From JAEUIT01 sp044220875 (GTDB taxonomy: Bacteria > Planctomycetota > Phycisphaerae > Phycisphaerales > SM1A02), in contig JBGAQH010000001.1 of NCBI GenBank assembly GCA_044220875.1, forward strand, positions 1,116,001 to 1,180,000: DNA of 64,000 bases, in the 5' to 3' direction. This document shows, in pieces, positions 29,520 to 38,501 of the stretch (position 1 is the stretch's first letter; every line of letters begins with the position of its first letter). The notes under the pieces are model-generated. The model ran no database searches. It was given only the letters and a program-made list of their open reading frames with translations, and was not told the DNA's origin. The translations under genes and the position numbers were made by a program.

Positions 29520-31961
29520 ATGGAATCAACGATGCAACGACACATGACCCTCACGGCGAGATTCGCTGCCGGCCTGCTTCTGGGGGCCATGCTGGCCGCG
29601 CCGGCCACCGCTCAGACGGTGACCGCCCAGGCGGACAATCGAAGCGGCTCGATCCTCGCGACGAACAACGTGGGACGGCCGGTATCGCTGAGCTACAGCA
29701 TCACGCCGGGCACGATGTACTCGGCGGTCGATTTCGTCCACACGGTGGTCGACGGAGGGGCGACCGCGTCCCTCAACAGTGCCTCGTCGTGGCTCAATCT
29801 CGGCCCGGGGAACTCGACCACCGGGTTCACTGCCGCCGGCTCGCTCGACGTTTCCCTGGGAGCGATCAACGGCCTGAGCAAGGCGGTCGACACGATCCAG
29901 GTGAGCCTCAACGTGAGCGGCGCGCTACCCGGACAGACCGTTCCGTTCGCCTTCCAGGGTTCGCTCTCCTCGCTCTTCTCCAACGGCAGCATCACGCTTG
30001 TCGGCCCGGGCGTGAATCTCGCCTTCTCCGACACCGCGAACTGGGGTCAGACCGTGCCCTTCGTCAACGGCACGTACACGCTGACGGTCAGCGCCTCGTC
30101 GACGCTTGAGGGCATGGGGCCGGACGTCGGAGGTCTCGACTATTCGGTGAGCCTCACGCGGGTGCCGACGATTCCGGCCAACGACGAGTGCGCCAACGCG
30201 ACGCCGATCTCGGAGGGCGCGATTCCGGTGTCCAACATCAACGCCACCGGCATCACCTACCCGTCGTTTGCGTGCACCGGGGACGGGTACTTCGCCATCC
30301 TCAACGACGTGTTCTATCGCTACGTCGCGAACGCGACCGGAACCGCCACGGTCTCGACCTGCGGGGGCATGACGATCGATACGGTCATGGCAGCGTTCAC
30401 GGGACCCTGCGACGCGCCGACATGGGTCGCATGCAACGACGACAGTTGCGGGCTCCAATCGACGCTCTCCTTTCCGACCGTCTGCGGTGAGACCTACACG
30501 ATCGTGCTCGGTTCCTATCTGGACGGGCCCGGCGATACCGGGAGCGGCACGATGACGCTGACCCAGACCGGCGGCTGCTTCGACCCCGCCGACTGCACGA
30601 GCGCGGGCCTGGTGCAGCTCGGCTACCAGAACGTCGGGAACTGGTGGGAGGGGCTCGGTGATGTCGTTCTTCCGGCCTCCTGCGGACTCGGCGGCGACTC
30701 GACCATTCACAAGGGCTCCTTCTGGAACTGGACCGCGCCGGCGACCGGCCAGGTGACCATCTCGACCTGCGAGACCGCCCAGTCCGGCGATCCCGTGCTC
30801 GACACGCGACTCGCCGCGTTCACCGGCTCCTGCGCGGACCCGCAGTGGGTCGCGTGCAACGACAATGCCTGCGGCGTCCTCTCGTCGCTGAGCTTCTGGG
30901 CGAATTGCGGCGTGACCTACACCATCGTGTTCGGCACGGCGGACGGGACCTCGGGAACCCAGACGCTTCACATCGCCCAGACCGGCGCGCTCTGCAACGA
31001 CGAGTGCTTCAGCGCCTCGCCCGTTCATCTGGGCGCGAATTCCGTGACGATCGTCGGCGCGACCGGCGTGACGAACGTCCCCGCGTGGTGCAGCGGCGTG
31101 CCGCTCCCGATCTTCAGCGACGTCTTCTATCAATATGTACCGACGGAATCGGGCACCGTCACCGTCTCGACCTGCGGCTCCGTGAACTTCGACTCGCGTC
31201 TCGCCGCGTTCACCGGACCGTGCGAAGCTCCGTCGTGGGTCGCCTGCAACGATGACGGCGCCGGCTGCCACGGCGGGAGCTCGGTCATGAGCTTCCAGGC
31301 CTACGCCGGGGTCGGCTACATCATCGTCCTCGGCAACAACGGAGACCCGAGCCAGGTCGGCTCGGGCGTCATGAACATCTCGGTGGTGCCGCTCCCCGGC
31401 ACATGCGAACTCGCCCAGCCGGTCCATCTCGGCGCCAACGACGTGAGCACCACCGGCCTGACCGGCCAGCTCGTGCTGCCGGGGCAGTGCGACGAGGGAT
31501 TCGGCTCCGTGGCCTCCAAGCCCGCATACTTCCTGTACGACGCAACGGCGACGGGGACCGCGACCATCTCGACCTGCTCGTATGCGACCTTCGACACGAA
31601 GCTCGCCGTCTTCTCCGGTTCGTGCGGCAGCCTCGTGCTCGTCGGATGCAACGACGATTCGCCGAACTGCACCTCATACCGGTCGGAACTCACCGTGCCG
31701 ATCGTCTGCGGCGAGCGGTACGTCGTCGTCCTCGGCGGCTACGGCGGGCAGTCGGGGAACGCGACGCTCACGATTGCCGAGAGCGGCAGTTGCGTCGCGT
31801 GTCCCGCCGACCTGAGCGGCAACGGCGTCGTCGGCCCCGAGGATCTCGCCACGCTCCTGGGGCAGTGGGGCACCTCGGGCAGCGCCGACTTCGACGGCAG
31901 CGGCTCCGTCTCCTCGCAGGACCTTGCGATCCTGCTCGGGGCATGGGGCGGCTGTCCGTGA
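29520..31961 (+). CDS. large exported protein of four CxxWVACND-type repeats with a dockerin-like tail
   Basis: An 813-residue exported protein. The signal peptide follows ATG 29520 (a later in-frame ATG at 29544 is equally possible: TARFAAGLLLGAMLAAPATAQ). Residues about 30-220 form a beta-rich domain. Four repeats of roughly 130 residues follow. Each has a cysteine-bearing opening (NDECANA, PADCTSA, NDECFSA or GTCELA), then VxTCG or ISTC, then WVACNDDxCG or a variant. The C-terminus is a doubled EF-hand/dockerin-like tail (ADLSGNGVVGPEDLATLLGQ then ADFDGSGSVSSQDLAILLGA) ending WGGCP. The paired cysteines suggest disulfides outside the cell. Repeats plus tail suggest a surface-attached or secreted binding protein; target unknown. 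Confidence 0.87.
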   Translation: MESTMQRHMTLTARFAAGLLLGAMLAAPATAQTVTAQADNRSGSILATNNVGRPVSLSYSITPGTMYSAVDFVHTVVDGGATASLNSASSWLNLGPGNSTTGFTAAGSLDVSLGAINGLSKAVDTIQVSLNVSGALPGQTVPFAFQGSLSSLFSNGSITLVGPGVNLAFSDTANWGQTVPFVNGTYTLTVSASSTLEGMGPDVGGLDYSVSLTRVPTIPANDECANATPISEGAIPVSNINATGITYPSFACTGDGYFAILNDVFYRYVANATGTATVSTCGGMTIDTVMAAFTGPCDAPTWVACNDDSCGLQSTLSFPTVCGETYTIVLGSYLDGPGDTGSGTMTLTQTGGCFDPADCTSAGLVQLGYQNVGNWWEGLGDVVLPASCGLGGDSTIHKGSFWNWTAPATGQVTISTCETAQSGDPVLDTRLAAFTGSCADPQWVACNDNACGVLSSLSFWANCGVTYTIVFGTADGTSGTQTLHIAQTGALCNDECFSASPVHLGANSVTIVGATGVTNVPAWCSGVPLPIFSDVFYQYVPTESGTVTVSTCGSVNFDSRLAAFTGPCEAPSWVACNDDGAGCHGGSSVMSFQAYAGVGYIIVLGNNGDPSQVGSGVMNISVVPLPGTCELAQPVHLGANDVSTTGLTGQLVLPGQCDEGFGSVASKPAYFLYDATATGTATISTCSYATFDTKLAVFSGSCGSLVLVGCNDDSPNCTSYRSELTVPIVCGERYVVVLGGYGGQSGNATLTIAESGSCVACPADLSGNGVVGPEDLATLLGQWGTSGSADFDGSGSVSSQDLAILLGAWGGCP

Positions 31962-31995
31962 TCGGTCGCCGAACACGGCGCACGGAACGTGACCG

Positions 31996-32997
31996 TTAGC
32001 GACCGGTCATGCGTTCGAGCCGCTCTGGGTAACGATCGCCCTGCACCGCACTCGCGGCCCGCGAGAGATCGGCGAGTTCGACCGCGGTGAGCCGGATCGG
32101 CGCGGCACCGAGGTTCTCGACAAGCCGGTCCCCGTTGGTCGTGCCCGGAATCGGGACGATCCACGGCCTCTGGGCAAGGAGCCACGCCAGCGCGACCTGC
32201 GCTGGCGTGGCTCCCCGCGGGTTGGCGACGCGGTGGAGGAGTTCGACCAGCGTCTGGTTCGCACGCATCGCCTCCGGCGCGAAGCGCGGCAGCAATCGGC
32301 GGAAATCGCCGGGTTCGAAGGCGGTGTGCTCGTTCATCGCACCGGTGAGGAAGCCGCGGCCGAGCGGGCTGTAGGGCACGAAGCCGATGCCAAGCGCCTC
32401 GAGCGTCGGAAGCACTTCGCGCTCCGGTCCGCGCGTCCAGAGCGAGTACTCGCTTTGGACCGCGGTGAGCGGCTGCACCTCGTGGGCGCGCCGGATGGTC
32501 GAGGCGCCGGCCTCGGACAGGCCGAAGTGCTTCACCTTGCCGGCGGCGATGAGCTCCCTCACCGTCGCCGCGACATCCTCGATCGGCACGCTCGGGTCGA
32601 CCCGATGCTGGTAGAGGAGATCAATCGCATCGACGCGCAGCCGGCGGAGCGAACCCTCGACCGCCTCACGAATGCGCGCTGGGCGGCTGTCGAGTCCGGG
32701 CGCGCCGGTGACGCCGCGCGGGTCGCGATTCGGGTTGAGGTCAAAGCCGAATTTGGTGGCGATGACGACCCTGCCGCGGAAGGGCGCGAGCGCCTCGCCC
32801 ACGAGTTCCTCGTTGGTGTAGGGGCCATAGACCTCCGCGGTGTCGAAGAAGGTCACGCCTCGCTCCACCGCAGAGCGGAGGAGCGCGATCATCGCCGGGC
32901 GATCCTTCGGCGGACCATAGGATTGGCTCATCCCCATGCAGCCGAGGCCGATGGCCGACACCTGAAGAGAACTCGTGCCGAATCGACGCAGCTCCAT
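31996..32997 (-). CDS. aldo/keto reductase, NADPH-dependent
   Basis: A 333-residue TIM-barrel oxidoreductase of the AKR superfamily, close in pattern to the YakC/AKR13 group. The catalytic tetrad is complete: Asp52 and Tyr57 (FFDTAEVYG), Lys82 (IATKFGF) and His131 (LLYQHRVD). The NADPH-binding end shows VPIPGTTNGDRLVENL. It would reduce an aldehyde or ketone substrate that cannot be read from sequence. ATG 32997 is chosen because it gives the family's short MEL/MxxR opening. It lies convergent to the repeat protein at 29520-31961 and 103 bp downstream of the SRPBCC gene. Confidence 0.94.
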   Translation of the reverse strand: MELRRFGTSSLQVSAIGLGCMGMSQSYGPPKDRPAMIALLRSAVERGVTFFDTAEVYGPYTNEELVGEALAPFRGRVVIATKFGFDLNPNRDPRGVTGAPGLDSRPARIREAVEGSLRRLRVDAIDLLYQHRVDPSVPIEDVAATVRELIAAGKVKHFGLSEAGASTIRRAHEVQPLTAVQSEYSLWTRGPEREVLPTLEALGIGFVPYSPLGRGFLTGAMNEHTAFEPGDFRRLLPRFAPEAMRANQTLVELLHRVANPRGATPAQVALAWLLAQRPWIVPIPGTTNGDRLVENLGAAPIRLTAVELADLSRAASAVQGDRYPERLERMTGR

Positions 32998-33100
32998 GGC
33001 GAACTCCGGGTGTCCGCCGGTCCGTGGTGAGTGCCGCGGGCCGCGGGCTCGCCGAGTGTAACGGCGGGCGTCCAGCGCCCATTCGCGCACCGGCTTCCGC

Positions 33101-33571
33101 CTAGACGAGTTTCGGGTGGGCGACCTTCGCGTGGGCGATCTCCTGAATCCGCCGCAGCCCGTGGCCCCAACCCATGTGCACGCTCTCGCTGTGCTCGGTG
33201 GTGATCAGGCCGACGGCGCGATGGACGAGCGTGAGCCTGGTGCGGTCGCCCGCCGCGGCGAGCCGGTACTGCACGAAGTTCGAGGCGGGATAGGACATGA
33301 ACATCGGACCGGAGAGCTCGAGCAGCGTTGGCGGCTTGATCACCTGAACGTGTCCCCAGAAATGGCCGGTGTTGTTGCCGAGGTCGCGGTACCAGCGACC
33401 GCCCGGCCACGCCTCGATCTTCATGTGGAAGGGGGAGCCGTCGGGAAGCTGGCTGCCGGGCCCGAGCTCCTCGAGTATCGCCGCGAAGGCGATGTCGATC
33501 GGGGCGTTGATGTCGATCTCCTTGTGGATCGACATGGTGCGGATTTCGTCCTGCTGAAGGGCGGTACTCAT
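33101..33571 (-). CDS. SRPBCC/AHSA1-like domain protein (ArsR partner)
   Basis: A 156-residue protein of the START/SRPBCC superfamily, close to the AHSA1 subgroup. It has an N-terminal DINAPIDIAFAAILEELGPG strand-helix, then PGGRWYRDLGNNTGHFWGHV and WGHGLRRIQEIA, which would form the deep hydrophobic pocket typical of the fold. Such proteins bind hydrophobic ligands or act as environmental sensors; the ligand is unknown. The ATG overlaps the stop of the upstream ArsR gene by four bases (ATGA), so it is translationally coupled. The same two-gene arrangement recurs at 49190-50051. Confidence 0.88.
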   Translation of the reverse strand: MSTALQQDEIRTMSIHKEIDINAPIDIAFAAILEELGPGSQLPDGSPFHMKIEAWPGGRWYRDLGNNTGHFWGHVQVIKPPTLLELSGPMFMSYPASNFVQYRLAAAGDRTRLTLVHRAVGLITTEHSESVHMGWGHGLRRIQEIAHAKVAHPKLV

Positions 33572-33933
33572 GGGCTTTTCTCCTTGCTGCGTTTGGCGTG
33601 TGTGGCGCGGGCGGCGCTCGCCTCGGCCCGTTGCTTGATTCGATCGAGGTGGTTGGTCCAGAATCGCTCGTAGGTGGCGGTCCAGTCGTGGATGGGCCTG
33701 AGCCGCTCGCCGTTCACGCTGTAGATGCGCCGTCGGCCGTCGGCCCGCACGGTGACGAGCTGCACGCTGCGCAGGACCGTGAGGTGCTTCGAGACGAGCG
33801 CCTGCGGCCAGCCGAGGCGATCGACGATTGCGGTCACGTCCCGCTCGCCGGTCCGGAGGCAGTCGAGAAGCTCGCGGCGGCGGGGCTCCGCGATGGCATT
33901 GAAGACGTCGGCGGTGGTAGCGGCTCGCGCCAT
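33568..33933 (-). CDS. ArsR-family transcriptional regulator
   Basis: A 121-residue winged-helix repressor. The HTH core reads AEPRRRELLDCLRTGE then VTAIVDRLGWPQALVSKHLT with the recognition helix, followed by the wing (VTVRADGRRRIYSVNG) and a basic C-terminus. No CxC metal site is visible, so the effector may not be a metal. It is coupled to the downstream SRPBCC gene, which may modulate it or be its target. Its own promoter lies directly upstream with a palindrome, implying autoregulation. ATG 33933 is supported by that promoter; earlier in-frame ATGs would be upstream of the predicted transcription start. Confidence 0.9.
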   Translation of the reverse strand: MARAATTADVFNAIAEPRRRELLDCLRTGERDVTAIVDRLGWPQALVSKHLTVLRSVQLVTVRADGRRRIYSVNGERLRPIHDWTATYERFWTNHLDRIKQRAEASAARATHAKRSKEKSP

Positions 33934-33939
33934 GCGGGG

Positions 33940-33967
33940 AATATATGCCCATACGGGAATATGGCAA
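33940..33967 (-). promoter_or_regulatory. sigma-70-like promoter of the ArsR-SRPBCC operon (leaderless)
   Basis: On the minus strand, TTGCCA (33967-33962) and TATATT (33945-33940) are separated by 16 bp. The predicted start falls at or within a base or two of the ATG at 33933, leaving no room for a ribosome site. The AT-rich patch stands out in this GC-rich DNA. Confidence 0.6.
33943..33962. promoter_or_regulatory. palindromic candidate ArsR operator
   Basis: A 20-bp imperfect palindrome (16 of 20 positions symmetric) with the core CCCATACGGG and AT-rich ends, lying across the promoter spacer and -10 of the ArsR gene. Position and symmetry fit an autoregulatory ArsR site. Confidence 0.5.
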
Positions 33968-34071
33968 GCGAATCGGCCGATCCGGAGCGAATTCGCCACG
34001 GGCCGGACCGCGATCGCATTACGCTGCCTGAACGCCGCGCCGCCGCGGCTCGCGGGTGGGAGAATGAAGGC

Positions 34072-34560
34072 ATGCAGTCGGAACTGTCACCCGATTCGCC
34101 ATCCCACGAGGGCCCGCCGGACGTCGTCGCGTTCCTGCGCGGTCGTTCGGCGCCCTGCCCCCGCTGCGGCCACGAGCTTCGCAACATCCCCTCGGCACGC
34201 TGCCCCGAATGCGGTGAGCCGCTGATCCTGACCGTCGGCACGCCGACGCCGCACTTCGGTCGGTTGGTGCTGGCGATGGTGCCCTGTTGCTTCTCCGGCG
34301 TCGCCGCGGTCTTCGTCTTCATCCCGGTCGGCATGACCATCGCAGGCGTCTTCGGGCCCAAGCAAGGCGCCCCGTGGCCGGTGATGGCGGCGGACGCCTT
34401 CGGCTTCCTGAGCGCCGCGTCCGCGTGGCTGATGTACCGCGATCGGCGCCGCATCCTGGGCTGGCCGACTCGCCGCCAGACGCTCTTCGTCGTCGCCGTC
34501 TGGTTCGCCCACGTCGTCGCGTTGGGGCTCTACGGCGGGGCGATGGCGCTGTGGGCGTAG
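34072..34560 (+). CDS. membrane protein with N-terminal zinc ribbon
   Basis: A 162-residue protein of unknown function. A polar leader of about 28 residues precedes CPRCGHELRNI...CPECGEPL, a four-cysteine zinc ribbon at residues about 29-50. Three hydrophobic helices follow (LVLAMVPCCFSGVAAVFVFI, an inner one near AADAFGFLSAASAWLM, and VVAVWFAHVVALGLYGGAMA). It mirrors the protein at 5058-5459, where the ribbon is C-terminal. It starts at ATG 34072, with a GGGAG nine bases upstream. It is convergent with the thioredoxin gene, 8 bp apart. Confidence 0.78.
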   Translation: MQSELSPDSPSHEGPPDVVAFLRGRSAPCPRCGHELRNIPSARCPECGEPLILTVGTPTPHFGRLVLAMVPCCFSGVAAVFVFIPVGMTIAGVFGPKQGAPWPVMAADAFGFLSAASAWLMYRDRRRILGWPTRRQTLFVVAVWFAHVVALGLYGGAMALWA

Positions 34561-34568
34561 GAACGGCG

Positions 34569-34949
34569 CTACGAGCACGCGACGAACATCTCGAGCCGCG
34601 CCAGCATCGCCACCCGTGGCGTGTAGCCCGACCATCGATCGACCAGCCGGCCGCGCTTGACGATCATCAGCGCCGGCACGCATTGCACGCCGAGAATGCC
34701 CGCGAGCTCAGGCTCCTCGTCGACATTGATCAGCGCCACGCGAGCCCGACCCTCGAGGTCGGCGGCGAGTCGCTCGATCTCCGGCTTCAGGATCATGCAG
34801 GGCGGACACCACGGGGCCCAGAAGTCGACGAGAACGGGCAGCGGCGACCGGAGCACTTCGCGATCGAAGGATTCGACCGAGGGATGCAGGAGGACGGACC
34901 GGACCGCTCGCTTCATGGCGTGAGTCTCTTGATGGCGTGGCGACGACAT
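34569..34949 (-). CDS. thioredoxin
   Basis: A 126-residue thioredoxin-fold protein. The active site reads WAPWCPPC with redox cysteines 48 and 51; the proline pair between them (CPPC) departs from the usual CGPC and would shift the redox potential. The cis-proline segment is VQCVPALMIV. ATG 34949 has GGGAG about four bases upstream and is preferred over ATG 34916. No signal peptide, so it is cytosolic. It lies 30 bp downstream of the RND transporter gene's start region on the same strand (the pump ends at 34980), so it could be the tail of that operon. Confidence 0.9.
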   Translation of the reverse strand: MSSPRHQETHAMKRAVRSVLLHPSVESFDREVLRSPLPVLVDFWAPWCPPCMILKPEIERLAADLEGRARVALINVDEEPELAGILGVQCVPALMIVKRGRLVDRWSGYTPRVAMLARLEMFVACS

Positions 34950-34979
34950 GGATCTCCCGCAGCCCCGGAGGGGGCACCC

Positions 34980-37900
34980 TCACGGTGCCGTCGAGTCGGT
35001 GACGTCGGCCACACCGTGGCCGGGGACGTTGCGGTAGAGCATCCAGTAGACGAGCGGGATCACGAAGAGCGTGAAGACCGTCGAGGCGATGAGCCCGAAG
35101 ATGAGCGCCCAGGCGAGGCCGGAGAAGATCGGGTCGATCGTGATCGGGATCGCCGAGAGCATCGCCGCGGCGACGACGAGCATGATGGGGCGGAGCCGCA
35201 CCGCGCCGGCCTCGATGACCGCGTCCATGAACGGCCGGCCGCGCTTCAGCGAGTGGTGGATGAAGTCGACGAGAATGATCGACTGGCGCGTGACGATGCC
35301 GGAGAGGGCGATCATCCCGATCATCGCCGTCGCGGTGAAGAAGACCGGATCGGCATAGCCGCCGACCGAGCGCCCGGTGAGCATGCCGAGGAGCCAGAAG
35401 CCCGGCATGATGCCGACCATGGTGAGCGGAATGGAGAGCATCACGACGGCGGGAATCATGAATGATCCCGTCTGGGCGACGAGCAGCACGTAGATCATCA
35501 CGAGCGCCGCGGCGAAGGCGAGGCCGAGGTCGCGGAAGACGTCAAGCGTGATCTTCCACTCGCCCTCACCCGACCAGACGACCCTGGTGCCTTCGACGAT
35601 TGCCCAGGGAATCCCGCCGCCGCATCGAAGGTGCGAGCGACTGGCAAGGGGCCGCGGCGCGGAGGCATCGAGCCACCCGCCCGGAAGGCGAGTGACGGCG
35701 CCGACGCTCGCGGCCGCGTCGGGCGCTCGATCGGGAGCGCGGTCGGCAATCACGTCGACGACGACGTCCGCCGGCGGGCGGCCGGCCGTGTCGGCGAAGA
35801 CATAGGCCACCCGAGCGAGGTTCTTGTGGTAGATCGTCTGGTCCGCGGCACGCTCCTCCCAGTGGCCCAGTTCGGCGAGCGCCACAAGCCTGCCGCCTCC
35901 GGTCGCGCCGTGGAGCTGCAGCCGACCGAGGTCGGCCGCGCTCGAGCGTTCCGCTCGCGGCAGGCGTGCGACGATTCGGAGCGGCTGGCGCTCCTCGGGA
36001 GCGTGCGCTACCCCGACCTCGGCGCCGTCGAGCGCGGCGCGGACGGTCGCGGCGATCTCGGCGACGCTGATGCCGTTCACCGCCGCCTTCTCCTGGTCGG
36101 GCAGGAAGACCAGCTCGCGATGCGCCGATTCGACCACGTCGTCGGGCTCGACCACTCCGGGCTCGGCCGCGAGGCGGCGGCGGACCAGCTCCGCGGCATC
36201 GCAAAGGGTCGCGTAGCTCAGCTCGTCGCGGCCGTAGATCTCGGCGGCGATCGTGTCGATGACCGGCGGACCCGGCGGCAACTCGACGACCTTGAGCCGC
36301 ATGCCGGACTTCGCGGCGATCGCGGTGAGGGCGTTCCGCTCGCGCAGGCCGAGCGTGTGGCTCGCGTCGGTGCGCGAGGTCTTGCCGACCAGATTGACGC
36401 GAAGCTCCGCCTGATGGGGCATCGTGCGGAGGTAGTAGTGCCGCACAAGGCCGTTGAAGTCGATCGGCGAAGGGGTGCCGGCGTAGGCGGTGAAGTCGGT
36501 GACTTCCGGAATGGCGGCGACCGCATCCTCGAGTTCGCGAAGGACGGCGTCGGTGCGCTCGAGGGTGGTCCCCTCGTCGGCATTGAGGAGAAGAAGGACC
36601 TCGCCCTTGTTGTCGAAGGGGAGCATCTTGAGCGGCACCTGGCGGAAGGCGGCCAGCATCGCAGCGGCGCCGGTGAGGAGGGCCACTCCGGCAAGGAACG
36701 CCCCCGCCTTGGCCCTTGAGGCGAGGAGCGGTTGGAGGAGCGGCCGAAGGAGCCGGTATTGGAGGCTGGCCCGGGCGCTCGCGAACTCGTCGTTTGCGTC
36801 GATGCCGTGGCCGCCGCCGGTCGCCCAAGGACGGCGCTTCAGCAGGTGGAAGGCGAGCCAGGGGGTGATCGTGAAGGCGACGACCATCGACATCACCATC
36901 GTCACCGGCACGTTGAGGGCCATCGGGCGCATGTACGGCCCCATCATGCCGGTGATGAAGAAGAGCGGGAGGAAGCTCGCGATGACCGCAAGCGTCGCGG
37001 CGATCAGCGGCGGTCGAATCTCGCTCACCGCCTCGAGCGTGATGGCCCGTGACGCCCGCTTCCGCAGGCCGAAATGACGGGCGATGTTCTCGACGTCGAC
37101 GATCGGGTCATCGACCAGCAGTCCGAGCGAGAGGATGAGGGCGAACAGCGTGACGCGATTGATCGTGTACCCGGCCAGGAGGTTCACGGCGAGCGTGAGC
37201 CCGAAGACGACCGGGACCGCGACGGCAACGACGAGCGACTCCCGCCAGCCGAGGCCGATCGTGAGAAGCGCGACGACGATGAGGATCGCGACCCAGAGGC
37301 CCTCGACGAGTTCGGAGACCTTCTCGTCGGCGGTCTGCCCGCTGTTTCGCGTGACGACCAGGTCGATCCGCTCCGGAAGCACCTCGGCCTTGAGCCGCTC
37401 GGCCTCCGCGAGAATCGCGGCGGCGACGTGGACGGCGTTCGTTCCCTTCTTCTTCGCGATCGAGATGGTGACGGCGGGAACGCTGCGGCCCCCGCGTCCC
37501 GACACCGGGGACGCGATCGTCGGGCCGTGCGAGGTCGCGCCGACGACCGTGCCCGCGCCGTGGACATGGGCGCCAAAACCGGCGCCGGGTCCCCACCCGT
37601 GCCGGACGTAGCTCGAGCGCTCGGCCGGACCGTCCTCGATCCTGGCCACTTCGCCGAGGAACACCGGTGCGCCTTTCGAGACGCCAATGACGAGCGAACC
37701 GAGGTCGGTTCCGTTGCGAACGACCGAGCCGGCGCGGACGGTGATTGCCGTGTCGTCGCGCTCGATCGTCCCCGAGGGCAGGGTCGCGTTCGACGCGATC
37801 AGCGCACGCTGCACGTCGAGGAACGACAGTCCACGGCCGGCCAGCGCCTCGTGATCGATGAAGAGGGTCAGCGTTCGCGGGAGGCCACCGGAGACCGTCA

Positions 37901-38498
37901 CGCGGGAGGTGTTCTCGACCGTCGCAAGTCGCGCGGCCGCCTCCTCGGCAACGCGGCGCAGCGTGAACTCGTCGGAGTCCGCGGCGCTCTCGTCGCGGCC
38001 ACGAAGGGTGAGCGTCACGATCGGCACGTCATCGATCTCGACCGGCCTCATCACCCAGCCGGCGACGCCGGGGGGGACGAGCCCCTTGTGTTCCTCCAGC
38101 GTCTTGAAGAGCCGAACGAGCGAGCGTTCGCGATCCTCCCCCACGAAGAACCGCACGGTGACGATCGCCGAGTCGCCGCGCGACATCGAGTACACGTACT
38201 CGACGCCATCAATCTGGTAGAGGATGCGCTCGAGCGGCGTGGTCACGAGGCGCTCGACCTCCTGGGCGGAGAATCCCGGAGCGCTCACGTAGATGTCGGC
38301 GAGCGGGACGACGATCTGCGGGTCCTCCTCGCGCGGGGTGATGAAGAGGGCCGCGGCGCCGACCGCGACCGAGATCACCAGGAGAATCAGCGAGAGGTTC
38401 GAGTGGAGGAAGCTCCGGACGATCCCGTTGATCCACCCGCCGCGGGCATGCTCGGCGACCTCATGCGTCGCCCCCTCGGTGCGCACCGTGCGGTCCAT
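34980..38498 (-). CDS. RND efflux transporter permease subunit
   Basis: A 1172-residue inner-membrane RND pump of the AcrB-like superfamily. It opens with a first helix (about residues 34-54) and the sequence ITPREEDPQIVVPLADIYV. The proton-relay pair of TM4 is visible as LLVDDPIVDVENI near residues 458-470. TM10-12 contain IALSGIVTRQSIILVDF, where the usual lysine of AcrB is replaced. The protein is about 120 residues longer than common relatives; part of the excess is a His/Gly-rich insertion in the first periplasmic loop (about residues 298-336). It works with the upstream adaptor, 3 bp away. No TolC-type outer-membrane gene is in the window. The substrate is unknown. Confidence 0.93.
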   Translation of the reverse strand: MDRTVRTEGATHEVAEHARGGWINGIVRSFLHSNLSLILLVISVAVGAAALFITPREEDPQIVVPLADIYVSAPGFSAQEVERLVTTPLERILYQIDGVEYVYSMSRGDSAIVTVRFFVGEDRERSLVRLFKTLEEHKGLVPPGVAGWVMRPVEIDDVPIVTLTLRGRDESAADSDEFTLRRVAEEAAARLATVENTSRVTVSGGLPRTLTLFIDHEALAGRGLSFLDVQRALIASNATLPSGTIERDDTAITVRAGSVVRNGTDLGSLVIGVSKGAPVFLGEVARIEDGPAERSSYVRHGWGPGAGFGAHVHGAGTVVGATSHGPTIASPVSGRGGRSVPAVTISIAKKKGTNAVHVAAAILAEAERLKAEVLPERIDLVVTRNSGQTADEKVSELVEGLWVAILIVVALLTIGLGWRESLVVAVAVPVVFGLTLAVNLLAGYTINRVTLFALILSLGLLVDDPIVDVENIARHFGLRKRASRAITLEAVSEIRPPLIAATLAVIASFLPLFFITGMMGPYMRPMALNVPVTMVMSMVVAFTITPWLAFHLLKRRPWATGGGHGIDANDEFASARASLQYRLLRPLLQPLLASRAKAGAFLAGVALLTGAAAMLAAFRQVPLKMLPFDNKGEVLLLLNADEGTTLERTDAVLRELEDAVAAIPEVTDFTAYAGTPSPIDFNGLVRHYYLRTMPHQAELRVNLVGKTSRTDASHTLGLRERNALTAIAAKSGMRLKVVELPPGPPVIDTIAAEIYGRDELSYATLCDAAELVRRRLAAEPGVVEPDDVVESAHRELVFLPDQEKAAVNGISVAEIAATVRAALDGAEVGVAHAPEERQPLRIVARLPRAERSSAADLGRLQLHGATGGGRLVALAELGHWEERAADQTIYHKNLARVAYVFADTAGRPPADVVVDVIADRAPDRAPDAAASVGAVTRLPGGWLDASAPRPLASRSHLRCGGGIPWAIVEGTRVVWSGEGEWKITLDVFRDLGLAFAAALVMIYVLLVAQTGSFMIPAVVMLSIPLTMVGIMPGFWLLGMLTGRSVGGYADPVFFTATAMIGMIALSGIVTRQSIILVDFIHHSLKRGRPFMDAVIEAGAVRLRPIMLVVAAAMLSAIPITIDPIFSGLAWALIFGLIASTVFTLFVIPLVYWMLYRNVPGHGVADVTDSTAP

Positions 38499-38501
38499 GG
38501 T

